Shown here piece by piece: positions 52,623-61,691 of a DNA stretch of 64,000 nt. The stretch comes from Glaciecola sp. KUL10 (lineage in GTDB: Bacteria > Pseudomonadota > Gammaproteobacteria > Enterobacterales > Alteromonadaceae): the NCBI RefSeq assembly GCF_003203515.1, contig NZ_BGNG01000006.1, forward strand, positions 62,001-126,000, in the 5' to 3' direction. The stretch's first letter is position 1, and every line of letters starts with the position of its first letter. The position numbers and the translations under genes were made by a program. Under the pieces are notes generated by a model. It was not told where the DNA came from and did not search any database. It saw nothing but the letters and a program-made list of their open reading frames with translations.

Positions 52623-54356
52623 CTAGTTAACGGTATACTCAATTACCTTATTTCTACCCTTTAATTTCCCCTCATATAGCGCTTGGTCAGCTTGTTTAAA
52701 AGCATCAATAACTTGCTCTGCTTTGTGGCAACTCACCCATCCTATGCATGCGCCTATTTTGAGTGCGGGAAAGCTAGCGATAGTCGTGGTGTTTATGTAT
52801 GCATGAAGTGAACGCAGAGTCGTCTCAAAATCTTCTTTTGTGGTGTTTTTAGCGACAATAGCAAATTCTTCACCACCATATCTACCGGCGATGGTTTGCG
52901 TGTTTGAAAGTGATTTAATTAGTTTGCCAATCTGCTGTAACACTAAGTCACCACCTTCATGACCATGGGTATCGTTTATTTTTTTAAAATGATCCAAATC
53001 TAACATTGCTAAACATATAGGTGCGCAGTCGTCATTTAATTTATCAACAAACAGATCGATGCTTCGCCTATTGGGAAGTTGCGTTAAACTATCGATATGA
53101 GCCAGATCTTTGAGTTGTTGATTAGACGCTTCGAGTTCGGTAGTCCTTTCTTTTACCAGCTCTTCAAGTTTTTTAGCCTGTTGGCTATTGAATTCAGACT
53201 GTTGTTTTTGACGATCACGGTCATCTTTCAAGACTCTTAGCAAATAGGCACCAGTAAAAAAGATCATTAAGAAGCACGTGAGTACTAGGCCCTTCATTAT
53301 TGCTGCTTTGGGTTCAATACCAAGATCGATACCAAGTGCAAATGCCACTAATATCAAGCCTCCGAGTATGACCGGAAGCATTGAAATAGTGAACCATTTT
53401 GCTTTTGCTGAACCAGCCTTGAGTTCCAATACTATGATGACAATCAGCAAAACATTGAAAGGGAAGAACCACAGCAATGGAAAATCCAATGCTAGTTTGA
53501 GATGACCACTTACAAAAAATATCAGTCCAGCACTTGGCAGTAAGGCAGTGTAGCCAATTAATAGTCGCCCCCTTTTTACAAGCTGTTTTCTACTTGATAG
53601 GGCTGCAATAGACATCCAAGCGGCACTTAGCATGATGGAATACACGGTAAATGCATATGTAATGTCGTTTAACCAGGGTGCAGAGGGCCATAATAATTCA
53701 AATCCGTAACCGAAAACGCGGTATAGCCATGCTTGTACTGCAAATGCGAATGCTGCGAAACTTAAAAACACTAGCCGTTTCGTTACGATAAACATTAGTA
53801 TTGCAATTAGCACTAACAGTGACATGGCACCGAAAAACATCATGTCTAACTGGAGGGTATTTCTGTAGCTTTTACTAATGAGTACAGGTGTGGCTAATTC
53901 AAATGAGTACCTAAGAATCTTTCCCTGCATGTGCCCAAAGACGTTAATTGTTTCCTGAGATCTAATTTGTAAGGGAAAGTGATAGTTGGGAGCGTCTATA
54001 GGCCGACTGTGATAGGGGAGAGCATCGCCGGTGACCCATGAATTGGCTCCGTCACTAACAGTGAGTTTTTCTATTGATGGAAATTCAATCGTTAACCAAA
54101 TGTGTTGATCATCACTTAAGGTGTTTTTGATACTCATTCTAAAGTGAAGAAACATCTCGGGATGAATATCAGCGTCTTTGAATCTTTGACTTTGCCACAC
54201 TTCGTTGCCACGCAATTCAGGACTAGCTGAAAGTGTATACTCAATAGCGTTATTGATATCGATACGTTGTTTAGGGTCGACAAAAATTGCCAAGGGTGCC
54301 GCGTGCAAACTTGATACAAAAATGAGCAGGAAAATTGAAAGCCACCGTTTATTCAT
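52623..54356 (-). CDS. 7TMR-DISM diguanylate cyclase
   Basis: About 577 residues from the ATG at 54356. Signal sequence to about residue 20, an extracytoplasmic 7TMR-DISM-type beta domain (HIWLTIEFPSIEKLTVSDG) to about 165, seven membrane segments to about 385, a short coiled coil, and a GGDEF domain with RYGGEEFAIV. The active site is intact. It likely makes cyclic-di-GMP in response to a periplasmic ligand. The frame opens at a GTG two codons earlier. Confidence 0.9.
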   Translation of the reverse strand: MNKRWLSIFLLIFVSSLHAAPLAIFVDPKQRIDINNAIEYTLSASPELRGNEVWQSQRFKDADIHPEMFLHFRMSIKNTLSDDQHIWLTIEFPSIEKLTVSDGANSWVTGDALPYHSRPIDAPNYHFPLQIRSQETINVFGHMQGKILRYSFELATPVLISKSYRNTLQLDMMFFGAMSLLVLIAILMFIVTKRLVFLSFAAFAFAVQAWLYRVFGYGFELLWPSAPWLNDITYAFTVYSIMLSAAWMSIAALSSRKQLVKRGRLLIGYTALLPSAGLIFFVSGHLKLALDFPLLWFFPFNVLLIVIIVLELKAGSAKAKWFTISMLPVILGGLILVAFALGIDLGIEPKAAIMKGLVLTCFLMIFFTGAYLLRVLKDDRDRQKQQSEFNSQQAKKLEELVKERTTELEASNQQLKDLAHIDSLTQLPNRRSIDLFVDKLNDDCAPICLAMLDLDHFKKINDTHGHEGGDLVLQQIGKLIKSLSNTQTIAGRYGGEEFAIVAKNTTKEDFETTLRSLHAYINTTTIASFPALKIGACIGWVSCHKAEQVIDAFKQADQALYEGKLKGRNKVIEYTVN

Positions 54357-54446
54357 TAACACTATATCTGTTTATTTTGGGCTTTCTTTAGGTGTTAAAA
54401 ACTAGGGCAATAAGCAGATTGGCACATTATCGCCCTAGTGAGTGTT

Positions 54447-54776
54447 TCAAGGTTTTGAAGCGGCGAGTTGGAAATTGTCTTTGCCAGAGCGTTTTGCCAA
54501 GTAATCAGCGTTTTTGGGTGCGCCATTGCTCATAGCAAAGGTGATAGGATCCATGCCATTGCATTTTAACCCTTCAATAATGGCGCGTTCGTTTAAATGA
54601 GCTCTTTTTATTGCTCTCTTTAATGATAGTTTGTTCCCGGACTTAATAGCCGTGCAAACCGCAACCAAGCGTTTTTCGACTGTTGGATCAACGGGGCCAG
54701 CATTGACCTCTGTTGCGGTACTTAGTAGCAATTGAGCACTAAAGGCGACGACACTTAATTTAATTAACTTATTCAT
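54447..54776 (-). CDS. Secreted DUF3718 family protein, second copy
   Basis: About 109 residues from the ATG at 54776 (ribosome site AGAGAT). Signal peptide to about residue 27 (EVNAGPV). It has the same layout as the protein at 17564: Cys in VCTAIKSGNKLSLKRAIKRA and in GLKCNGMDPITFAMSNGA. The two are paralogues. The frame is open 19 codons further up without support. Function unknown. Confidence 0.78.
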   Translation of the reverse strand: MNKLIKLSVVAFSAQLLLSTATEVNAGPVDPTVEKRLVAVCTAIKSGNKLSLKRAIKRAHLNERAIIEGLKCNGMDPITFAMSNGAPKNADYLAKRSGKDNFQLAASKP

Positions 54777-54894
54777 AATAATCTCTGCATTTTGGTTTGG
54801 GAGAGGCTTTACAATACAGTGATCAAATTGCAATAGGGGGCGTCTGTGACAAAGCTAACAGTTCAGGTGATGAAGGGAGTGTTTTGCGTGCTGT

Positions 54895-54922
54895 AGGCCT
54901 TTTTGCTTTCATAAAAAGGCCT
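54895..54922. other. Hairpin after the olsF-like gene
   Basis: AGGCCTTTTT and AAAAAGGCCT are perfect 10-base arms with an 8-base loop. The T and A runs face the loop rather than flank the stem, so this is not a classical terminator. It may still stop or protect the olsF transcript, which ends 11 bases away. Confidence 0.45.
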
Positions 54923-54932
54923 CAGCTAGTGA

Positions 54933-56684
54933 CTATTTTTTAAAACTCATGTAGCGCTGATAAGTGTCGCCCAAGTAGAGTTTAAGTAGTTTTTCTGGGG
55001 CACTTGGCAAATGTACACTCAGCAACAAGCCTGGGGTGTGGTTAAAACTTGTATCGATGCCAAGTGCGTGGAATTTTGCGCCTAACTTTTGATATTGCTT
55101 AGCCAAAATAGGGATGTCTTTTCCGTCTTCTTCTGTCGATGCCAGATAAGTACTCAAGTGTTCCGCCAATGGAAGTTGATGAGCCAGTGCTGCAATTTCT
55201 GGATGCATTTCAAAATTTAAGGTGTGGCGAGGTGCAACATCTTGATGGCTATTTGGTTCGATCAATGCCTGTTCGATTAATTTGACGCTTCGCGCATCGT
55301 ATAACTTACTAATACTCACTGTACCGTACAGTGTTCTATATTGAGGAAATTGACTTACAAAAGCACCAATACCTTTCCAAAGCATTAATAGTCCTTGATA
55401 CGAGCCTTGCATTTCGGGGATTAGGAACGAACGGCCCATTTCCATTGCAGGTTCAGTTTGATTCACAAAACTGGGGTTAAACTTAAACATTTTATGCAAG
55501 TAAAGACCTTCTAACCCTTCTTTTTCAATTAAACGATCGGTTAGTCCCATTCGATATGCACCTACTATTTTTTCTTGAACATCATCGACAATAAAAAGGT
55601 GCGTGTAGGTTGCATCAAAACGATCTGTATCAAGCGGCTCTCCGCTGCCTTCATTGTGTTGTCTAAACACTAATTCACGGAGTCTGGCAATTTCCGTAAC
55701 CACACTGGGCATTTGATGTTGATAACCATAATAGGCAGAAAAGCGTTTAACTTTGACAAGCTTTTGGTTTGCGGGGAGTGCTGCTAATTCTTTTTTGAGT
55801 TGTGCTTTTTCGATTTCAGCAATGATAGGCTGCTGTTTTTGGACCAAATCAGCTGGCCACTGATAACGCCAAGTACTCTCTTGAGCGTAGCTGAGTGCGC
55901 GACATAAATCAGCTCGTGAATCGTTATTGAGCGTTTTGTTGAAGCGTTTGGAGTTGATAGCCGTTCCTGCACTAATAGAAATTGATGCGCCAGATTTGTT
56001 AAGCAGTTCGCGGCCTAATAATAACATGCGCAATTTAAAGAATAAGCGCTCTACACGGTAAAACAAGTGACTGTTTTTACCACTGACAAAAACCGGTACA
56101 AAAAGACATTGGTCGATATTCACTAAACGGCCAACTAATTTATTCCAAGGGCATTCGCTGATCCCACCTTTACTTTTCTCAAAGTAAGAAACTTTACCGG
56201 CGGGGAAAATCAATAAAGCCCCTTGGTTATTAATCTGCTTTACACACTGCCTGAGTGATGGTGCATTTTGGGGATCATTTGGGGATAAAGGGTTGGTGAA
56301 TATAAAATAGTCTTTTAGTTCCCTAAAAATACCCAGGCCTTTGTTCGCTAGGACCTTGAGATCCGGACGAACCTCACCTATTGCTCTTGCTAAAATAACG
56401 CCTTCGATCCCACCAAATGGATGATTACTTGCGATGACAACCGGCCCTACTTTTGGGATTTTGGCTTGAAGTGCCTCAATACCAGTAATATCAAGTTGCA
56501 GCACTTCTATTAGCTTATCTGCAAATGCTTCTTTACTCAGACCTTGCATGTCGTGAGCTTGATACAACTCATTCATTTTTTTCACACCTAAAATACTGTC
56601 TAAGACTGACATTAAGATGCGTTTAACTGAGGATGCATTAGGAGCTAGGTTATTGATGCTGATAGAACTAAGGTTTTGCGACAT
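54933..56684 (-). CDS. olsF: Two-domain acyltransferase, OlsF-like ornithine lipid synthase
   Basis: About 583 residues from the ATG at 56684. The N-terminal half is a PlsC-type O-acyltransferase (VVIASNHPFGGIEGVILARA, with Glu rather than Asp after the His, and LLIFPAGKVSYF). The C-terminal half is an OlsB-like N-acyltransferase (IARLRELVFRQHNEGSGEPL, YRMGLTD, EMGRSFLIPEMQG). This order is that of OlsF, which makes ornithine lipids by itself. The frame opens at a TTG 16 codons earlier. Known function is from the family; the amino acid used here (ornithine or glutamine) is open. Confidence 0.78.
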   Translation of the reverse strand: MSQNLSSISINNLAPNASSVKRILMSVLDSILGVKKMNELYQAHDMQGLSKEAFADKLIEVLQLDITGIEALQAKIPKVGPVVIASNHPFGGIEGVILARAIGEVRPDLKVLANKGLGIFRELKDYFIFTNPLSPNDPQNAPSLRQCVKQINNQGALLIFPAGKVSYFEKSKGGISECPWNKLVGRLVNIDQCLFVPVFVSGKNSHLFYRVERLFFKLRMLLLGRELLNKSGASISISAGTAINSKRFNKTLNNDSRADLCRALSYAQESTWRYQWPADLVQKQQPIIAEIEKAQLKKELAALPANQKLVKVKRFSAYYGYQHQMPSVVTEIARLRELVFRQHNEGSGEPLDTDRFDATYTHLFIVDDVQEKIVGAYRMGLTDRLIEKEGLEGLYLHKMFKFNPSFVNQTEPAMEMGRSFLIPEMQGSYQGLLMLWKGIGAFVSQFPQYRTLYGTVSISKLYDARSVKLIEQALIEPNSHQDVAPRHTLNFEMHPEIAALAHQLPLAEHLSTYLASTEEDGKDIPILAKQYQKLGAKFHALGIDTSFNHTPGLLLSVHLPSAPEKLLKLYLGDTYQRYMSFKK

Positions 56685-56933
56685 TAACTTACTTTCTTTT
56701 TGTGATGACTTGAAGACAAGCCCCAGTTTCAATGAGCTAGGCGCTTACTATTACATGTAATGATAGACCCAAGAGTAGCGCTTTTTCTTTCAAGCCACAA
56801 ATGCACATGCGAGTTGAAGGCTTTTCAGGCATAATGTGCGCCGTTAACGCGCATCTATAGCAAAAACTCCATAAACACTCGCTACATTGCGTATATTCTT
56901 AGTTAATTCCCAAGACAAGAGTTAAGGCACGAT

Positions 56934-57965
56934 ATGACTTCAATTACTATTCAAACACCTGATGATTGGCATTTGCATTTTCGCGATGGCGAGATGTTAA
57001 AAGAAACAGTGCCAGCTACTGCGCGTTGTTTCAAGCGAGCGATTGTTATGCCTAACTTAGTACCGCCGGTGACGACTACGGATATGGCATTGGATTACCG
57101 AGAAAGGATATTAGCGGCTTCACCTAAGGGGAGTGATTTTAACCCTCTAGTCACGCTGTTTTTAACAGATAAGACGAGCGCTGAGGAGATTAAGAAAGCC
57201 AAAGAAAACGGTATTGTTGCCTCAAAAATGTATCCTGCCGGAGCGACAACAAACTCTGATGCAGCTGTAAAAGGCATTAAAGCCCTTTACCCAGTGTTTG
57301 AGGCGATGCAAGAAGTCGGGATGTTATTACTTATTCACGGAGAGGTTACCGAGTCGCATATTGATATCTTTGATCGAGAAGCGCTGTTTATCGATACCTA
57401 CCTGCGAGATATTGTTAATGACTTTCCTGAATTAAAAGTTGTGTTTGAGCACATAACAACTAAAGATGCTGCCGACTTTGTTTTAGAATCTTCAAGCAAT
57501 GTGGCGGCGACCATCACTCCTCAACACTTGTTGTTAAACCGAAATGATTTATTGGTGGGCGGCGTGCGTCCTCATAACTATTGTTTGCCAGTATTGAAGC
57601 GAAATACACATCAACAAGCTTTGCGCGCGGTGGTGAAATCCGGTTCTCCCAAATTCTTCTTAGGTACAGACTCAGCACCCCATGAAAAACACAAAAAAGA
57701 ATCAGCGTGTGGTTGTGCTGGATGTTACAGCGCATGGAGCGCAATTGAACTTTATGCAAAAGTGTTTGAAGACTTAGACGCGCTTGATAAATTAGAAGGC
57801 TTTGCTAGTCACTATGGCCCTGACTTTTATGGTCTTGCTCGAAACGAAGGTACGATCACATTGAAAAAAGAAAAGTGGACCATCCCTGAATCTATTGCTT
57901 TACCAACAGGCGATAATATAGTCCCATTTTTTGCTGGTGAATCTATAAATTGGAAGCTAGTGTAA
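56934..57965 (+). CDS. pyrC: Dihydroorotase
   Basis: 343 residues of the PyrC type. Zinc ligands His-x-His in [15 protein letters not shown], the bridging Lys in [15 protein letters not shown], His in LLIHGEVTE and EHITTKDA, and Asp in [16 protein letters not shown]. It closes carbamoyl aspartate to dihydroorotate in pyrimidine synthesis. Its stop codon touches the ATG of dbpA directly, so the two genes are likely one transcript, which is a less usual pairing. Confidence 0.94.
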   Translation: MTSITIQTPDDWHLHFRDGEMLKETVPATARCFKRAIVMPNLVPPVTTTDMALDYRERILAASPKGSDFNPLVTLFLTDKTSAEEIKKAKENGIVASKMYPAGATTNSDAAVKGIKALYPVFEAMQEVGMLLLIHGEVTESHIDIFDREALFIDTYLRDIVNDFPELKVVFEHITTKDAADFVLESSSNVAATITPQHLLLNRNDLLVGGVRPHNYCLPVLKRNTHQQALRAVVKSGSPKFFLGTDSAPHEKHKKESACGCAGCYSAWSAIELYAKVFEDLDALDKLEGFASHYGPDFYGLARNEGTITLKKEKWTIPESIALPTGDNIVPFFAGESINWKLV

Positions 57966-59366
57966 ATGACAACAAGCAATTTATCGTTTGATGGTTTAGC
58001 ACTCGCGCCGGCCCTTTTTGAAGCATTGGCGTCTCTGAAATATACACACATGACGCAGACTCAAGCCGAATGTTTACCTCTCTTACTTAAAGGTAATGAT
58101 GTCGCTGTCCAAGCAAAAACCGGTAGCGGTAAAACCTTAGCGTTTGCCTTAGGCTTATTGTCGCGAATCGATATTGAAAATCGAGACCCACAAGCTTTAA
58201 TAATGTGCCCAACGCGCGAACTTGCAGAGCAAGTCGCAGAGCAAGTGCGTTTGATCGGTAAACGCCTTGCAAATTTGAAAGTACTTGAATTGGTCGGAGG
58301 TATCCCACTTGGTCCGCAATTAAAATCGCTCAAATTTGGCGCTCAAGTTGTAGTGGGAACTCCTGGCCGAATTATGGATCATATTGGTAAACGTAGCTTA
58401 AATCTGAAATCCGTTAATTGCTTTGTGCTCGATGAAGCCGATCGTATGCTTGATATGGGCTTTGAGGATGAAATGAAAATTGTATTGCGTGAACTGTCGC
58501 ATAGTGAGACGGCTCGAAACCGACAAACGCTCTTATTTTCGGCAACATATCCTGAAAAAGTACAAGAAATTACGACTAAATATCAGCGCAGTGCAACGTT
58601 TATCAAAGTGGAATCGCAAGTTGTAAATTTGGCAATTGAGCAATGCGCTTACCGGGTTATGGACGAGCATAGAAGTCAAGCTGTTGCTGCGTTGTTAACA
58701 CACTATCAAAAGGTTTCTAATATCGTTTTTTGTCGCACTAAAGTCGAAACCAAAGAGCTCATTGAAGACTTAACTCACGCGGGTTTCGCTGTCGCTGGAT
58801 TACATGGTGATTTAGAGCAGCCTGAACGTAGTCAAGTCTTAGCACGTTTTGCAGGAAAAACCTTGACCGTGCTTGTGGCTACGGATGTGGCCGCACGTGG
58901 ATTAGATATTCAAGGCGTTGATTTAGTTATCAATCATCGTGTCAGTGAAGATGTCGATACGCATACACATCGCATTGGTAGAACGGGCCGAGCGGGTGAA
59001 ACCGGGCTTGCAGTGACGATCATCGATGGCAAAGAAGAAGATAAGTTGGATGAAATAGCAGCCAAAACAGATGTGACAATTAAAAAACATAATATTCAAA
59101 CGGTCCGTTTCCATGCTAATCGAATCGTTGAGCCTGAGTTTGTTTGTATTGGTGTTGATGGTGGCAAGCGAGATAAACTGCGACCAGGTGATTTGCTAGG
59201 TGCCTTAACTAAAGATGCCGATGTGCCTGGTGAGGATATTGGAAAGATCAGTATTGCAGCTCGCAAATCTTACATCGCTATAAAGCTGAGAAGTGTAAAG
59301 CGAGCGATGACTTTATTTCGCGAGAGTAAAATAAAAGGAAAACGGTTTAAGGCTAGGAAGTTTTAG
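57966..59366 (+). CDS. dbpA: DEAD-box RNA helicase DbpA
   Basis: 466 residues. AKTGSGKT (Walker A), PTRELAEQV, DEADRMLDMGF, FSATYP, and HRIGRTGRAGE in the helicase core. The C-terminal domain (TVRFHANRIVEPEFVCIGVD, GDLLGALTKDADV, GKISIAARKSYIAIKL) is the DbpA-specific domain that binds 23S rRNA hairpin 92. It acts in late 50S subunit assembly. Its stop codon overlaps that of convergent cheV at 59363-59366. Confidence 0.93.
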   Translation: MTTSNLSFDGLALAPALFEALASLKYTHMTQTQAECLPLLLKGNDVAVQAKTGSGKTLAFALGLLSRIDIENRDPQALIMCPTRELAEQVAEQVRLIGKRLANLKVLELVGGIPLGPQLKSLKFGAQVVVGTPGRIMDHIGKRSLNLKSVNCFVLDEADRMLDMGFEDEMKIVLRELSHSETARNRQTLLFSATYPEKVQEITTKYQRSATFIKVESQVVNLAIEQCAYRVMDEHRSQAVAALLTHYQKVSNIVFCRTKVETKELIEDLTHAGFAVAGLHGDLEQPERSQVLARFAGKTLTVLVATDVAARGLDIQGVDLVINHRVSEDVDTHTHRIGRTGRAGETGLAVTIIDGKEEDKLDEIAAKTDVTIKKHNIQTVRFHANRIVEPEFVCIGVDGGKRDKLRPGDLLGALTKDADVPGEDIGKISIAARKSYIAIKLRSVKRAMTLFRESKIKGKRFKARKF

Positions 59367-60316
59367 CCTTTTCCTTCAAGCACTTCACGCATTCTTTCTT
59401 GAACTACTTGAACTAACATATCCGGCTGGAATTTAGAGATAAATCGATTACAGCCGACTTTTTCAACCATTGCTTCATTGAAACTGCCGCTCAACGATGT
59501 GTTGAGGGTAATAAAAAGGTCATGCATGCGCGGGTCATCGCGCACTTCCGCTGTCAATCGATACCCATCCATTTCAGGCATCTCTGCGTCGGTGAACATC
59601 ATGAGTATCTCATCTTTGATATTCTTCCCCTCGTCCGCCCAAGCTTTCAATTTGTTAAGTGCAGCAAGTCCATTTTTCTCTTCAATTATTTCAATGCCGA
59701 GTTGCGAGAGTGTCTCTTTGATTTGCCATCGAGCTGTCGCTGAATCATCAACAATCAAGATCTTTTTACCGTTAAGATGCGCGGTTACATCGTGGTCGAG
59801 GATTTCATCGGAAATAGACGTATCATAGGCCACTATTTCTGCGAGTACTTTTTCAACATCTATAATCTCGACTAATTCTTCGTGTCCATCTACATCAACG
59901 CGTGTGATCGCCGTCAAATAATGATTTTTGCCCGCTGAATTTGGCGGCGGTTGGATATCGCTCCACGATGTATTTACGATGTTCATAATCTGGCCAATGA
60001 TAAATCCCTGCACACTTCGATTGTATTCGGTGATAATGACGCTGGTGGGCTCGTAGTTGGCATTGTTGTGCGATAATTTTATTGCTGATCTAAGGTCGAT
60101 CAAAGGGATAGAGTCACCACGATAATTGGTTACGCCGTTAATATGATAATGAGAACCTGGCATTTGATTCATTTTAGGAATGGTAATGACCTCTTTGACC
60201 TTAAACACATTCAATGCAAATGTGTGACGAGAACCTAGCTTAAACATCAATAATTCTAGACGGTTCTCACCTACTAGCTTGGTTCGTTGGTCAATTGAGG
60301 ACATCAAATTTGACAT
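59363..60316 (-). CDS. cheV: CheV chemotaxis coupling protein
   Basis: 317 residues. An N-terminal CheW-like domain (LELLMFKLGSRHTFALNVFK, INGVTNYRGDSIPLIDLRSA) is followed by a receiver domain with Asp in MMFTDAEMPEMDGYR. CheV couples receptors to CheA and is tuned by phosphorylation. It belongs with the chemoreceptor at 31743 and the CheY-like gene upstream. It converges on dbpA with overlapping stop codons. Confidence 0.92.
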   Translation of the reverse strand: MSNLMSSIDQRTKLVGENRLELLMFKLGSRHTFALNVFKVKEVITIPKMNQMPGSHYHINGVTNYRGDSIPLIDLRSAIKLSHNNANYEPTSVIITEYNRSVQGFIIGQIMNIVNTSWSDIQPPPNSAGKNHYLTAITRVDVDGHEELVEIIDVEKVLAEIVAYDTSISDEILDHDVTAHLNGKKILIVDDSATARWQIKETLSQLGIEIIEEKNGLAALNKLKAWADEGKNIKDEILMMFTDAEMPEMDGYRLTAEVRDDPRMHDLFITLNTSLSGSFNEAMVEKVGCNRFISKFQPDMLVQVVQERMREVLEGKG

Positions 60317-60431
60317 GCTTTTACTCGCTCATGTTGCAGGTTATTATCTTTGCGAAAACTTCCTTTTCTCACACTTTTCCGCGCTTTTTATGGATATCGA
60401 CCTCAATGTTGGTTTTACTTAGCACTTTCTT

Positions 60432-60860
60432 TTAGTTTGATGACGGAGAAGGAGCGTTTAGGTTGACTTTCCTAAGTAACTTTATAACTCTAAATTCTAA
60501 CTCTTTTGGTTGAAATGGCTTTGACAAATAGTCATTTACTCCGGCTTCGACAGCAGATAAAACGCGGCCTTTTTCATTGGATGCTGTCAACATTAGAAAT
60601 GGAATATGTTTGCTTTCTTCTTTTGACCTGACGAGTTGCAGTAATTCTAAACCGGTTGTCCTAGGCATATCCCAATCACACACAATCATATCGATTTTTT
60701 GGTTTTGTATAATTTTCCATGCTTCTTCGCCGTCAAAAGTGGTGGATATCTTCGAAGCACCAAGGTCACGTAAGCAGGCCTTTATCATACTGCGAATAGC
60801 TTCCATGTCATCAACTATTAGAATATGAATTTGCTTTAAAAGCTTACTGGGATCTTGCAT
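60432..60860 (-). CDS. Single-domain CheY-like response regulator
   Basis: About 142 residues from the ATG at 60860. Acidic pair in LIVDDMEAIRS, the phosphorylated Asp in VCDWDMPRTTG, Thr in LMLTASNEKGR, and Lys in YLSKPFQPKELEF. It is a stand-alone receiver 116 bases upstream of cheV on the same strand. Motor or other targets are not known. The preceding TTG codon is not needed. Confidence 0.9.
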   Translation of the reverse strand: MQDPSKLLKQIHILIVDDMEAIRSMIKACLRDLGASKISTTFDGEEAWKIIQNQKIDMIVCDWDMPRTTGLELLQLVRSKEESKHIPFLMLTASNEKGRVLSAVEAGVNDYLSKPFQPKELEFRVIKLLRKVNLNAPSPSSN

Positions 60861-61178
60861 CAAACGCCTTTTTAGTATTTATCTTCTACGAGTATTACTA
60901 TCGGCAAAATTATTAAATCGTTAATCCTTTCACTTGCATTTTTGATTTTTAAGAGTCGCTATAAAGAGCAAAGTATAAGATTGGGCGATACTTCGCTTTA
61001 CTTCACAGAAGTAAAGGTAGACTTTTCGCAGGTTAATCTCGCTATGAAATACATTGTGCTTTTTCTCGCAGTGGCCAATACTTTAGTTAGATGACTCTTT
61101 AGCAAACGAAAGTTTATTATGGGAAGTCGGTCTTAAAGAGTACACGTCATTTATCTTAATAATAAGAGAGGCACGCTT
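60861..61178. other. Intergenic region with a 9-bp perfect hairpin
   Basis: About 318 bp between divergent genes. CTTTACTTC-ACA-GAAGTAAAG at 60996-61016 is a perfect 9-bp inverted repeat with a 3-base loop. A 16-codon frame from an ATG at 61044 (MKYIVLFLAVANTLVR) looks like the start of a signal peptide and may be a leader or a gene remnant. Ribosome site AGAGAGGC of the MAPEG gene is at the end. Confidence 0.45.
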
Positions 61179-61589
61179 ATGAACAACACAATTATCGCGT
61201 TAACCGGATATATTTCATGGATTTTAGTATTGCTTGTGATACTCGCTGCATATCGCACTCAGTTTGCAAAAAAAAATCAAAAATCACTTAAATTCAAATC
61301 TGACGGAAGCGATACGGATGCACTGGGCGAACGTATTACTCGCGCTCAAGCAAATTGTGTTGAAAGCTTTAGTTTTATTGGGGGGACGATGCTGTTGGCG
61401 ATTGCTACAGGTGCATCTGTAATTACAGATGGTTTAGCGCTTTATGTGTTGGTGGCTAGACTGGCTCAGTCTATAGTGCACTTAAGTTCAACTTCCAATA
61501 TGGCAATCCAAATTAGGTTTGTGTTTTTCTTAATACAAGTTGTCATTTGTATTTATTGGTTATATTCGATATCAATGAAATTTCTTTAA
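61179..61589 (+). CDS. MAPEG family membrane protein
   Basis: 136 residues with four membrane segments. GERITRAQANCVESFSFIGG is the conserved glutathione-binding loop of the MAPEG family. The substrate is unknown; such proteins act on lipid peroxides or other hydrophobic electrophiles. Good ribosome site AGAGAGGC. Confidence 0.85.
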   Translation: MNNTIIALTGYISWILVLLVILAAYRTQFAKKNQKSLKFKSDGSDTDALGERITRAQANCVESFSFIGGTMLLAIATGASVITDGLALYVLVARLAQSIVHLSSTSNMAIQIRFVFFLIQVVICIYWLYSISMKFL

Positions 61590-61691
61590 TTAAAACCTGA
61601 TAAATTAGACACATTCCATTTTGGCCATAATGAGTTACTAAATGATAGAATCTCGTTATGGCGTCTCCCTTTTTTGAGCACAAGCACTTAC

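Noticed and set aside
54895-54922. Hairpin as a rho-independent terminator
   Set aside because: The A and T runs are on the loop side of the stem, the reverse of the classical layout, so it is listed only as a hairpin.
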